NCBI GenBank assembly: GCA_022843745.1
Contig: JALHNB010000016.1
Coordinates: forward strand, 1 to 53,108
DNA length: 53,108 nt
Direction of reading: 5' to 3'
Source: Anaerolineae bacterium
GTDB lineage: Bacteria > Chloroflexota > Anaerolineae > Aggregatilineales > Phototrophicaceae
The position numbers were made by a program, and so were the translations under genes. Under the pieces are notes generated by a model. The model was not told where the DNA came from and did no database searches. It saw nothing but the letters and a program-made list of their open reading frames with translations. Shown one piece after another: positions 34,813 to 42,814 of the stretch (positions within the stretch are counted from its first letter, which is position 1; every line of letters starts with the position of its first letter).

Positions 34813-34851
34813 AAAAACATGGCATGGTCAAGATTTAGACCATGCCATGTT
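34813..34851 (-). terminator. Strong hairpin between binding protein and permease genes
   Basis: A perfect 14-bp stem AACATGGCATGGTC (34816-34829; complement at 34838-34851) with an 8-base loop is followed on the minus strand by a T run (34813-34817). It would partially end transcription after the binding protein gene, or protect its mRNA. Confidence 0.8.
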
Positions 34852-34871
34852 AAAATTACTCCAGATTTAAA

Positions 34872-36218
34872 TCAGGAACCGAGCTGTTCCCAGGCTGCTG
34901 TATTCGCCTCATCAATCGCAGGCGCGAGTTCTTCAGGGGTTATTTCGCCCGTGATGAACTGCTGCAAACCAAGCTGCAAAACCGACGAAGGTTCCTGCAA
35001 CTGCTGCGCGGTGGATTCCTGGAAAGGTGAATAGTCGCTGATGGCGTTCAACAGACCAGGCATCACCGAACCAACAATTTCTGGGTCAGATGAAACTTTT
35101 ACGGCTGGCAGATCGCCATTAATCTTTGCGAAAACCGACATTTGCTCTGGTGTGGTCATATATTGCAGGAATTGCAGCGCCTCGTCAGGGTGTTCGCTGT
35201 TCTTTGTCACCATCACGTCGATCAGCGGTGCAGGGGCGATTTCCAGAATCGGGAAAACCGAGCCTTCCAGCGGGGGAACGGCGAACGAGACGATGTTTTC
35301 GGGATCCATGCCCTGGGCGATCAGGAAGCCGAGCGTGTAGGTGCCGCCGAGGTCGAAAGCAGCCATTTCTTGCGAGAAGGCCACGTCCGCCGGGTCGATA
35401 TTGGTTTGGAGAATACCGGGCATCCACAGATCATTGGTGGACATCGCATAGAACCATTCCAGCACTTTCATCGCGCAGGGGTTGGTAAAGCTGTCCTCAC
35501 CACTCCAAATCGCGTCGTAGGTTTCCACGCCGCAGCTTGTAATCATGAGTGGGTTGAAAAGCCAGAAATGGAGAACGGCAGGATTCTGCACGCCAGTCAC
35601 CAAACCAGCATTGCCAGTGGTTTCCTTAATCGTGAGCATCATGTCCATCCACTCTTCGGCGGTGGCGGGTGTCACATTGGGGTCGAATCCGGCATCAGCG
35701 ATCATTTGTTTGTTGCCAAACAGGAAGAATGCCTGACCAGCGAGCATCGGCACACTAAAGACCTGACCGACCTCGATGTTGGAATAGGTGCAGTCGGCAT
35801 CCTGCTGACAGAAGTCATAGGTGCTCTGGGTCATGACCGATTGCAGCTCGAAAGTTCCAGGGAGGAACTCGCTCTGCCAGGATTCATCGACCACATCCGT
35901 CAGTTCGACCAGCATATCGGTTGCGGCCAGTTCCCACTGCCCACCAGACCAGAACGAGAGAATATCTGGCAGATCGCCCGACTGTGCTGATGTCGTAATC
36001 TTTGTACGATAAACTTCATCGGGGTTATAGGCTTCGACATTGACCTTGATGCCTGTCTCAGCCTCGAAATTAGCAGCGATAGCTTCCAGACCCGGCACAT
36101 GGAATATTTTCCACGTCCACATCGTCAGTTCGATGGGGTCTTGAGCCATCGCACCGCCGGATAGCGATAACACGATCAAAGCGACTGCAAGAACAAAAAA
36201 ACGTTTCCGCGTTAACAT
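34872..36218 (-). CDS. Extracellular solute-binding protein, family 1 (sugar type)
   Basis: A signal peptide (KRFFVLAVALIVLSLSGGAMAQ) precedes the family 1 fold: PIELTMWTWKIFHVPGLEAIAANFEAETGIKVNVE, DILSFWSGGQWELAATDMLVELTD, and the later NSEHPDEALQFLQYMTTPEQM hinge region. The length of 448 is normal for CUT1 binding proteins. There is no lipobox. It delivers sugar to the permease pair encoded downstream. It is the first gene of the operon behind a near-consensus promoter, which with the following hairpin explains an expected excess of binding protein. Confidence 0.93.
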   Translation of the reverse strand: MLTRKRFFVLAVALIVLSLSGGAMAQDPIELTMWTWKIFHVPGLEAIAANFEAETGIKVNVEAYNPDEVYRTKITTSAQSGDLPDILSFWSGGQWELAATDMLVELTDVVDESWQSEFLPGTFELQSVMTQSTYDFCQQDADCTYSNIEVGQVFSVPMLAGQAFFLFGNKQMIADAGFDPNVTPATAEEWMDMMLTIKETTGNAGLVTGVQNPAVLHFWLFNPLMITSCGVETYDAIWSGEDSFTNPCAMKVLEWFYAMSTNDLWMPGILQTNIDPADVAFSQEMAAFDLGGTYTLGFLIAQGMDPENIVSFAVPPLEGSVFPILEIAPAPLIDVMVTKNSEHPDEALQFLQYMTTPEQMSVFAKINGDLPAVKVSSDPEIVGSVMPGLLNAISDYSPFQESTAQQLQEPSSVLQLGLQQFITGEITPEELAPAIDEANTAAWEQLGS

Positions 36219-36267
36219 AAGTTTTTCCTTCTACTTTCTAGAGAGGCGATATAAGAATATATACACG

Positions 36268-36301
36268 GGGTATTCAGAACGCCCCTAATTCTAGAATACC
36301 C
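36268..36301. promoter_or_regulatory. Inverted repeat over the sugar importer promoter, operator candidate
   Basis: GGGTATTC (36268-36275) and GAATACCC (36294-36301) are perfect 8-bp arms. One touches the -10 box inside the spacer, the other lies just past the start site. A repressor bound here would block RNA polymerase. Confidence 0.5.
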
Positions 36302-36316
36302 TCCAGGGGGTGTCAA
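36288..36316 (-). promoter_or_regulatory. Near-consensus sigma70 promoter of the sugar importer
   Basis: On the minus strand TTGACA (36311-36316) and TAGAAT (36288-36293) are separated by exactly 17 bases. Transcription would start near 36281, about 60 bases before the binding protein start. Confidence 0.75.
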
Positions 36317-36352
36317 CAAAATTGGTCTGACTAACATAACCAATCGAACAGA

Positions 36353-37162
36353 CTATTTCGAATTAAACTTATGGTTGGCGAGGGCCTCGTTGAGGGATTT
36401 GAAGACCGTAAACACGAGATCGAAGCCAATGAGCATAAAAACCTCGCGCACCGATGGGGTCAATCCCGCAAGGATCAAGTCACCCCGCTGATCGCGTGTG
36501 CGCTTCCACAGGCTGACCAGAATTTTCAGCCCGCCGCTGGCAATATAATCCACTTTGCTCATGTCTAAAATCAGATTTCTATGACCATCGCCCAGTTCTT
36601 TAACAACTACCGCTTCCAGGCGGCGGCTCGATGCAATGTCCAAACGTCCGCTTGGCGCTATCGACCAGTTGTTATTGGGGTACGATGAAACCAAAATCGG
36701 GGTTGGCTCAAGCGGTTTTCGCGTATTCTCGGACAGTCCTGTTTTGGATTTCAAACGCTTGACCATCGTGAGACGGTTGCGCCCCTGGCTGTAATCATAG
36801 GTGAGTTCATCCATCATCTTCTTGATGAAATACACCCCCCACCCACCTATACGGCGATCTTCAAGCTCACTGGTAGGGTCAGGATCGGTGCGGCCCAGCG
36901 GGTCAAACGGGAAGCTGTCATCGAGAATCTGGACAACAAAACGATTGTCATATTTCTGGCAGATAATATCAATGAAACGTTCATCGTCGGCAAGGCCATA
37001 ACCATGCTCAATAATGTTGGTACATATTTCATCAACCGCCAATTGGCAATGATGGGCATCGCGTTCGTCCAGGCCTGCGCTTTCGGCCTCGGCGACCACA
37101 AAGTCACACGCCGTCGCGATGTCTTTAATTTGAGCAGATATGCGTAATTTTTTCTCGTTCAC
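36353..37162 (-). CDS. Anti-sigma kinase (RsbW-like HATPase) fused to a STAS domain
   Basis: The GTG at 37162 (VNEKKLRISAQIKDI) is preferred: GGGAG lies nine bases before it and the upstream stop is 25 bases away. The first half (about 1-140) is an RsbW/SpoIIAB-type ATPase with the N-box AVDEICTNIIEHGYG, DDSFPFDP and GGWGVYFIKKMMDEL. The second half (about 165-265) is a STAS domain with LILDMSKVDYIASGGLKILVSL; the Ser of ASGG aligns with the phosphorylated Ser of SpoIIAA. Kinase and antagonist domains in one chain would allow internal phosphorylation control of a partner-switching system. No sigma factor is adjacent. Confidence 0.9.
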   Translation of the reverse strand: MNEKKLRISAQIKDIATACDFVVAEAESAGLDERDAHHCQLAVDEICTNIIEHGYGLADDERFIDIICQKYDNRFVVQILDDSFPFDPLGRTDPDPTSELEDRRIGGWGVYFIKKMMDELTYDYSQGRNRLTMVKRLKSKTGLSENTRKPLEPTPILVSSYPNNNWSIAPSGRLDIASSRRLEAVVVKELGDGHRNLILDMSKVDYIASGGLKILVSLWKRTRDQRGDLILAGLTPSVREVFMLIGFDLVFTVFKSLNEALANHKFNSK

Positions 37163-37187
37163 AGTTTGGCGCTCCCTTCCGGTAACG

Positions 37188-37523
37188 CTAGTAACTGTTG
37201 ATAGCCTCGGCTTGACTGGCAAAAACCTGAATTTCACTATCCAGACCAGACATTTCGATCACTTCGACCACGCGCGGCGAAGGTTGAGCAATCCGCAAAT
37301 CACCGGAAGCCCGTCGCAGTTTCTTTAAAGCAGAAACGATCTCGCGTAAACCCGCGCTGCTCATATACCCCACCGCCGATAAATCCAGCACAAGCTGGGT
37401 GTGGCCTTCGTCAATTACGCCACTCAGCGCATCGCCCAGGAGATTCGCGTTCGAGCTATCAATACGGCCACTGGCTTCGATCAGCGTTACCGGGTCTGAC
37501 TGAGAAACGTTAAAATCCAACAT
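37188..37523 (-). CDS. STAS domain anti-sigma factor antagonist
   Basis: The 111-residue single-domain protein has ASGRIDSSNANLLGDAL, LVLDLSAVGYMSSAGLREIVSAL (phosphorylatable Ser in the MSSAGL loop) and a final helix. It is the classic RsbV/SpoIIAA size. Phosphorylation by an RsbW-type kinase normally blocks its binding to the anti-sigma factor. The kinase-STAS fusion gene directly downstream is the obvious partner; the two form one operon. Confidence 0.92.
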   Translation of the reverse strand: MLDFNVSQSDPVTLIEASGRIDSSNANLLGDALSGVIDEGHTQLVLDLSAVGYMSSAGLREIVSALKKLRRASGDLRIAQPSPRVVEVIEMSGLDSEIQVFASQAEAINSY

Positions 37524-37568
37524 GACGCTTTGCTCCTGATTTCAAATTGCTGCGCACATCCGATATTC

Positions 37569-37596
37569 ATTATATCGAGTTTATTGGCAGGGGCAA
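37569..37596 (-). promoter_or_regulatory. Predicted promoter of the STAS operon
   Basis: On the minus strand TTGCCC (37591-37596) and a perfect TATAAT (37569-37574) are separated by 16 bases. The -10 box lies within an inverted CGATAT/ATATCG repeat (37561-37577), and the -35 box falls in the first of two direct repeats. Confidence 0.5.
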
Positions 37597-37641
37597 AACC
37601 GACCTTACATCGAGTTTATCGACAGGGGCAAAACTGGCCTT
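37574..37641. repeat. Two tandem 33-bp repeats at the STAS operon promoter
   Basis: Copies at 37574-37606 and 37609-37641 share ATCGAGTTTAT, CAGGGGCAAAAC and CCTT, with a period of 35. The first contains the -35 box. Repeated sites at a promoter suggest cooperative regulator binding. Confidence 0.6.
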
Positions 37642-37738
37642 TTTGTTGAGGTATTCATATGTCGCTCTCAAGGCGCGTTAAGGCACGTTATAATACGAGT
37701 GCATTCAAGTGACCATCACGAAGAAAGATTTTTAAGCA

Positions 37739-38020
37739 ATGAACTGGGGATCGTTTATCATATTGACAGGCTGGTTTGGCATGATGTTCCTGCTCATCCA
37801 GCGGGCAGAAATCCGCCGACGGCGCACCGTGACAATTCTGATGATTTTCGCCGGGGTTTTGACATTCATGTGGGCAAATGGGCAAAATTTAACAGGCGCT
37901 CTGGTTGCTGCCTTTATCACCGCCCTGATTTTCAATTTCTTGTTCTGGCTTTTGATCGGGCGTTACAACCCCGTCGGCAGCAGTGAAGATATTCGCGTCA
38001 TCCGCATGGACGATCCATAG
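37739..38020 (+). CDS. Small three-helix membrane protein, unknown function
   Basis: The 93-residue protein has hydrophobic segments at about 5-20 (FIILTGWFGMMFLLI), 30-45 (VTILMIFAGVLTFMWA) and 52-75 (LTGALVAAFITALIFNFLFWLLIG), separated by a basic loop (QRAEIRRRRT). The tail NPVGSSEDIRVIRMDDP is acidic and cytoplasmic or external depending on topology. A TATAAT box at 37689-37694 may be its -10. It is divergent from the STAS operon and convergent with mrp. No family is recognised. Confidence 0.7.
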   Translation: MNWGSFIILTGWFGMMFLLIQRAEIRRRRTVTILMIFAGVLTFMWANGQNLTGALVAAFITALIFNFLFWLLIGRYNPVGSSEDIRVIRMDDP

Positions 38021-38032
38021 GGGTTTATGGTC

Positions 38033-38062
38033 TGTAGGGGCGACGCATGCCTCGCCCCTACA
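38033..38062. repeat. Palindromic TGTAGGGGCGA...TCGCCCCTACA element
   Basis: Perfect 11-bp arms (38033-38043 and 38052-38062) enclose an 8-base loop containing GCATGC. It lies between convergent genes and could act as a bidirectional hairpin, but it belongs to the dispersed palindrome family also seen at 16005 and 47098. Confidence 0.8.
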
Positions 38063-38073
38063 ACAAGTATGTT

Positions 38074-39126
38074 CTATCCAATCACATTCAGCGGGATGAC
38101 ATCCGCGCTTTGCAGCATCAGCAGGCTGGTACGGGCGGCAACAGCCTCCGCGACGCTCTGTAGCGCCTTCCCTGCTGGGCTATCCGGCTCGGTAATGACA
38201 ACGGGGCGACCATAATCGCCACCTTTACGCACCGCCGCTGCCAGAGGAACACGCCCCAAAAATGGCACGTTGCGCTCTTTTGCCAAACGTTCGCCACCAC
38301 CCTCACCGAAAAATTCGCCCGCCATATTTTCGACAACACCAATAATCGGTACATTCAGGGTTTCGAACATCGCGATACTGCGCAGCGCATCCGACACGGC
38401 AACTTCCTGCGGTTGTGTGACAATAATCACCCCTGTCAGCGGGAACGATTGCGCCAACGACAGCGGTGCATCACCTGTCCCTGGTGGCAAATCGACGATC
38501 ATGTAATCGAGTTTGCCCCATTCGACATCGGTAAAAAACTGGCGAATCGCACTGTGGAGCATCGGCCCGCGCAGAATCATCGGCTTGTCGGGCGTGGTCA
38601 GAAATCCGGTGCTGATGAGCTTAAAACCATAAGCTTCCATCGGCAGCATTTTGTTATCCACCACGCGAGGACGACCATAGCCCAACCCCGTCATCATCGG
38701 GATATTCGGGTTCAGAATATCTGCATCAATCAGGCCGACTTTTGCGCCTGCTTCTGCCAGTGCCGCAGCCAGATTGGTCGAAATGGTACTTTTGCCCACA
38801 CCACCTTTACCGCTGGCGACAGCAATCAGGCTGTTCATCGGCACGTCAAGTCGTCCGATCATCCGGCGATCCGTCGGCACTTGTGCGTCCCAGGCAATGT
38901 CGATCTTCTGGATTCCCGGCACATGACCGATAAGCGCCGCTGCACAACGATCCTGAAACACATTTTTCAGTGGGCAAGCAGGTGTCGTCAGGACGATTGT
39001 AAATTTCGCTGTATCGCCCACTACTTCCAGGTCGCGTACCATATTCAGAGAAACAATGTCTTTATGGAGTTCCGGCTCAATCACAGTTGAAAGCGCCGTC
39101 ATAATTTGTTTTTGTATGTCGCTCAT
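38074..39126 (-). CDS. mrp: Mrp/ApbC-family P-loop ATPase (Fe-S cluster carrier type), without CxxC
   Basis: The N-terminal MIP18-like domain (about 1-80: MTALSTVIEPELHKDIVSLNMVRDL, CPLKNVF) precedes a ParA/MinD-type ATPase with the deviant Walker A GKGGVGKS (106-113) and the switch VDLPPGTGD. This is the Mrp/ApbC/Ind1 layout; such proteins carry Fe-S clusters to apo-targets, and mitochondrial Ind1 serves complex I. Here the segment after ENM (266-268) runs directly into FFGEGGGERLA, so the CxxC that normally binds the cluster is missing. The gene is downstream of nuoI on the same strand, separated by a terminator. Confidence 0.9.
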   Translation of the reverse strand: MSDIQKQIMTALSTVIEPELHKDIVSLNMVRDLEVVGDTAKFTIVLTTPACPLKNVFQDRCAAALIGHVPGIQKIDIAWDAQVPTDRRMIGRLDVPMNSLIAVASGKGGVGKSTISTNLAAALAEAGAKVGLIDADILNPNIPMMTGLGYGRPRVVDNKMLPMEAYGFKLISTGFLTTPDKPMILRGPMLHSAIRQFFTDVEWGKLDYMIVDLPPGTGDAPLSLAQSFPLTGVIIVTQPQEVAVSDALRSIAMFETLNVPIIGVVENMAGEFFGEGGGERLAKERNVPFLGRVPLAAAVRKGGDYGRPVVITEPDSPAGKALQSVAEAVAARTSLLMLQSADVIPLNVIG

Positions 39127-39210
39127 AACACTCTCGCTTCAATAGACGAAACATGATGTGAATAAGTATAACAAATATAAGCAAAATTAGTCAGTGCTTT
39201 TTGTCACAAA

Positions 39211-39238
39211 TAAAAAGCCCGGCTAGTTAACCGGGCTT
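39211..39238 (-). terminator. Rho-independent terminator of the nuo operon
   Basis: An 8-bp stem AAGCCCGG (39215-39222)/CCGGGCTT (39231-39238) with an 8-base loop is followed on the minus strand by TTTTTATTT. It lies 23 bases after the nuoI stop. On the plus strand GATTTTT follows, so it may work weakly in both directions. Confidence 0.85.
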
Positions 39239-39261
39239 GATTTTTGTAGATCAAACGAACG

Positions 39262-40119
39262 CTATTGTGAACCAGCTTCTTTAGAAAGCTTGCGGGCAAG
39301 TGCTTCCTGGCGCTTACGCAGGCGTTCGGCTTTCAGCGCGTCTTCGGCGCTTGGCCCGGCTTGGGCAACCGCAGCAGCGCTACGTTCAGCGGTAGGCGCG
39401 GCCTCGGCAGCCGGAGCAGGCTCTGGCATGGTTGCGCGGATCATCTGCATGACTTGTGATGGATCCGTCGTCGGTGTATAAGCCACAGACGGTACGCCAG
39501 CTTTCTTCTTAGATTTTACAGTATCGGAATGTTCCCAGCTACCACGCGCTTCTGCTTCTTCATTCGCCGTTGTCGGGGCGATATTCAGCCAATAGCTAAA
39601 TGGTTTGGAGAGCTTTTCCTTGTCATGAATGTGCGCCGTCGTGCGGTCATAGCTTGCCATTTCGTAATCGTGATCCATCTTGATGGCATCGAAGGGGCAA
39701 AATTCCGCACAGTACCCGCAGTTCATGCAGATGTCGATGTCGATGTAAAACGCCTGTGGTTCGGGAATCGGGCGTTTGGTTACAGGGTCTTCGCCGCGCA
39801 CAATCCAGATACACTGGGGTGGGCAAACCTTCGCGCAGATACCGCAGCTTGTACACCAGTCCTCGCCGGGGCGCTCTGGGTGATCGGCATCTTCCACGAC
39901 CAGAAATGGCGTAAAGCGAAAACGTTCCGGCACAGCGATTTTCTCCTCAGGATACTGAACGGTATAAATACCTTCCGTTTTCATACCCTGGCGCAGTTCG
40001 AATTCGCTCTGGTTAAAATACTTCTTGCCCATATAGCGCATGTCATTGAAGTACGTTCTGACCAGGTGACGTAAGGTAATCGTCAAGCCTCTTAAAATGC
40101 CTTGTCCGTACATTGTCAT
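39262..40119 (-). CDS. nuoI: NADH-quinone oxidoreductase subunit I with C-terminal extension
   Basis: Two ferredoxin-type 4Fe-4S motifs are present, CTSCGICAKVCPPQC and CMNCGYCAEFCPFDA, which carry clusters N6a/N6b of complex I. N-terminal GLTITLRHLVRTYF is typical of NuoI. Usual NuoI proteins are about 160-180 residues; this one has 285. After about residue 200 there is an Ala/Pro-rich linker and a basic helix ending [21 protein letters not shown]. Nearly the same tail ends NuoB in this operon. An alternative ATG two codons later is possible. Confidence 0.93.
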   Translation of the reverse strand: MTMYGQGILRGLTITLRHLVRTYFNDMRYMGKKYFNQSEFELRQGMKTEGIYTVQYPEEKIAVPERFRFTPFLVVEDADHPERPGEDWCTSCGICAKVCPPQCIWIVRGEDPVTKRPIPEPQAFYIDIDICMNCGYCAEFCPFDAIKMDHDYEMASYDRTTAHIHDKEKLSKPFSYWLNIAPTTANEEAEARGSWEHSDTVKSKKKAGVPSVAYTPTTDPSQVMQMIRATMPEPAPAAEAAPTAERSAAAVAQAGPSAEDALKAERLRKRQEALARKLSKEAGSQ

Positions 40120-40130
40120 GTTTATCCGTC

Positions 40131-41990
40131 CTAACGATCCGTCTCGCCCAGCACAATGTCAATACTGCCCAGAATAGTCACCACATCGGCGACCTTGTAC
40201 CCTTTAGACATCGGCCCCAACGCCGTCAAATTGATGAAACTTGGGGCGCGGATGTGATAACGCCAGGGATTCTGCGGCCCTTTTTCGTCACCAGCGGAGA
40301 CGACATAATAGCCAAGTTCGCCCTTCGGATTTTCAACGCGGCCATAGGATTCTCCAATCGGCACACGTCCCAAATAATTGAACTTTGAAACCACCTCTTC
40401 ACCTTTGGTACGTTCCAATCGGGGAAGAATTTGCTTGAGGATGCGCAGGCTTTCGCGTATCTCGTACACACGCACCATAAAGCGATCATAAATGTCGCCA
40501 TTTTGACCCACTGGAATATCAAAATCCAGTTCGGGGTAAATGCTGTAAGGGTCGGATCGGCGTATGTCATAGGCTACACCACTCCCGCGCAGCAGCGGCC
40601 CGCAGGTGCTGTAGGCAATCGCACGGTCAGCCGGAAGAACACCCACGCCAACGGTGCGCGTCTTGAGAATTTCGTTGTTAACCAGCAGGCGCTCATATTC
40701 GTCCATGAAACGCGGCAGGCGCTCGTTAATCATCTCGGTGAGATAATCCATCGTGTTATAGTCGCGCACTTTGTCGTTAACCATATTCACGACACTGTGA
40801 ATGCGCTCCGGGATGTCCTTGAACACGCCGCCAAAACGCATGTAATTGCACATCAGGCGGCTACCTGCTGTTGCCTCGAAAAAGTCGAGGATTTTTTCGC
40901 GTTCGTTATTGGCATAAAGCATCGGCGTAAAGAATGCACCCAGGTCATTGAGCAGGAAGCCGAGCGACCAGAGGTGGTTAACAATGCGCGTCAGTTCGGC
41001 CATCAGGACGCGAATGACTTCAGCGCGATAGGTCGGGGGCTGGTAACGTGCGCCCAACGCAAGAAGCTGCTCAACGGCCAGCGCATAGCCGAGATTGTTG
41101 CTCATGCTGGAAATGTAATCCAGGCGATCCGTGAACGGCATATTTTGCAGGAACGAATTGCGCTCACCAATTTTTTCGTGATTACGGTGCAGATAGCCCA
41201 TCACCGGATCGAGCGTTTCAATCGTTTCGCCGTCGAGCGTCACCACCATGCGGAACACACCATGTGTACTGGGATGATGCGGCCCCAGATTGACAACCAG
41301 ACGATCCGTTTTAATGCCGCCCTCACCCGTCAGGTCTTGAACATCAACTCCAAGACCCAAGCTGTTATAGAGGGATTCTTCCGATGTATCGGTGAGACGC
41401 GAGAGGTCAAGGTCAGCCGGATACATGACGTTGTGACCGTAAGCATTCTTTTCTTCGATGCGGTGGACATGCCCCGCAGGCCAACGGCTTTCGAAGGGCT
41501 TATGATCCTCTTCGAAATAGGCTTCCTTCCAATCCTTGCGCATCGGGTGGCCGTTAAAGCCCTCCCACAGCAGGATTCGCTGTAGATTCGGATGCCCAGG
41601 GAAGCGAATGCCGTACAAATCCCAGACTTCGCGCTCCTGGAAATCAACACCCGGCCACACATCGATCAACGATGGGATTTCGGGGTTGTCGCGGGGTGTT
41701 TGCGCCTTAAAGACCAGCGCAGGCCCGCCTGTGGTGCGGTAGGCATGATAGACCATCTCCATCTCATCAGCGATGCCCAGGTAATCTACACCTGTCGCGC
41801 TGGAGAGATAATCAAAGCCAAATTCATCACGTATCGAGGTCGCAACCTCAACCAATTTACTTTTATCGACGATAACGCCCTTATAGCCCTGGCGGGTATC
41901 ATTTTTGACAGCTTCGGGAAATTTTTCCTTCAGCTTGTCAATGACGGCGTTAACATCTACATCTACGGTTTGGGGTGCAGCGATTACCAT
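40131..41990 (-). CDS. nuoCD: NADH-quinone oxidoreductase subunits C and D, fused
   Basis: Residues about 1-190 are NuoC (FDYLSSATGVDYLG, FQEREVWDLYGIRFPGHPNLQRILLWEGF). Residues about 235-619 are NuoD (LGPHHPSTHGVFR, VMGYLHRNHEKIGE, LLRGSGVAYDIRRSDPY, DPKG-type C-terminus ending SIDIVLGETDR). Together they form the quinone-site part of the peripheral arm. Fusion of C and D is known from enterobacteria and some other phyla. The linker between them contains acidic residues (TDTSEESLYNSLG). Gene order nuoB-nuoCD-nuoI lacks the other subunits, which must be elsewhere. Confidence 0.95.
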   Translation of the reverse strand: MVIAAPQTVDVDVNAVIDKLKEKFPEAVKNDTRQGYKGVIVDKSKLVEVATSIRDEFGFDYLSSATGVDYLGIADEMEMVYHAYRTTGGPALVFKAQTPRDNPEIPSLIDVWPGVDFQEREVWDLYGIRFPGHPNLQRILLWEGFNGHPMRKDWKEAYFEEDHKPFESRWPAGHVHRIEEKNAYGHNVMYPADLDLSRLTDTSEESLYNSLGLGVDVQDLTGEGGIKTDRLVVNLGPHHPSTHGVFRMVVTLDGETIETLDPVMGYLHRNHEKIGERNSFLQNMPFTDRLDYISSMSNNLGYALAVEQLLALGARYQPPTYRAEVIRVLMAELTRIVNHLWSLGFLLNDLGAFFTPMLYANNEREKILDFFEATAGSRLMCNYMRFGGVFKDIPERIHSVVNMVNDKVRDYNTMDYLTEMINERLPRFMDEYERLLVNNEILKTRTVGVGVLPADRAIAYSTCGPLLRGSGVAYDIRRSDPYSIYPELDFDIPVGQNGDIYDRFMVRVYEIRESLRILKQILPRLERTKGEEVVSKFNYLGRVPIGESYGRVENPKGELGYYVVSAGDEKGPQNPWRYHIRAPSFINLTALGPMSKGYKVADVVTILGSIDIVLGETDR

Positions 41991-41995
41991 CTTAA

Positions 41996-42814
41996 CTATT
42001 CACCTTTCGCAGCGTGCTTGCGTGCCAACGCTTCTTCACGTTTGCGCAGCCGTTCAGCTTTCGCAGCGTCAACTTCTCCGCCATCAGCAGCGGCGGCAGC
42101 AGGTGCAGCACCTTTGGCAGCAACTACTGCTTTCATTTGCGGCGCAGGCAGTTCACGGACACCATAAGGCTTGCCCAGCGCGGCTAATTCAGCCTGCCGC
42201 CGGATAATATCCATCTGGCGCGGGTCAATAACATCCGGGCCGAGGATCGGAATAGGCGTCGGCTCAGATGGCCCAACACCGTACCAGGGCACATCGTCCA
42301 TATTCGCCAACGATTGACCGTCAATCTTCTTTTGCAGCGCGATCAACCCATGAATCAGAGCTTGCGGGGTTGGCGGGCAGCCAGGAACATAAACATCCAC
42401 CGGCAAATATTTGTCAACGCCGGAAACGACGTTATAGCCCTCTTTGAACGGCCCGCCACCGCTGGCGCAAGCGCCCATCGCCAGCACATATTTCGGCTCT
42501 GGCATCTGGTTATACAGGCGCACAATCGGCACGATCATCTTCTTGGTCACGGTGCCGGAAACGATCATCAGATCGGATTGACGTGGGCTGCCGCGCATGA
42601 CTTCCATGCCGAAACGTGAAAAGTCGAAGCGCGAAGCCGCCGTGCCAATCATCTCAATCGCGCAGCAGGCCAATCCAAACAGCAGCGGCCACATGGATGA
42701 GCGACGACTCCAATTATAGACTTTGCTCAGGCTGGTGATCGCGAGGTTGCTCTGTAACTCATCCGGAATCGGAAATTCCGTATTGTGCAGTTCGCGCAGG
42801 TTTAAATCGCTCAT
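41996..42814 (-). CDS. nuoB: NADH-quinone oxidoreductase subunit B with C-terminal extension
   Basis: The cluster N2 ligands are visible: the tandem cysteines in GLACCAIEM, Cys in GACASGGG and Cys in [11 protein letters not shown]. The core (about 1-175) is normal NuoB. The remaining roughly 95 residues are unusual: a Pro-rich part, an Ala-rich linker, and a basic helix [20 protein letters not shown] matching the end of NuoI. The start overlaps the stop of the upstream IscX-like gene by four bases. NuoB holds the terminal Fe-S cluster that reduces quinone. Confidence 0.95.
   Translation of the reverse strand: MSDLNLRELHNTEFPIPDELQSNLAITSLSKVYNWSRRSSMWPLLFGLACCAIEMIGTAASRFDFSRFGMEVMRGSPRQSDLMIVSGTVTKKMIVPIVRLYNQMPEPKYVLAMGACASGGGPFKEGYNVVSGVDKYLPVDVYVPGCPPTPQALIHGLIALQKKIDGQSLANMDDVPWYGVGPSEPTPIPILGPDVIDPRQMDIIRRQAELAALGKPYGVRELPAPQMKAVVAAKGAAPAAAAADGGEVDAAKAERLRKREEALARKHAAKGE

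Noticed and set aside
38413-39090. Open frame of 225 codons opposite mrp
   Set aside because: It is antisense to the conserved Mrp ATPase and has no motif or start signal.
40431-41585. Long open frame (384 codons) opposite nuoCD
   Set aside because: nuoCD is unambiguous on the other strand; the antisense product is His/Val-rich without any recognisable domain.
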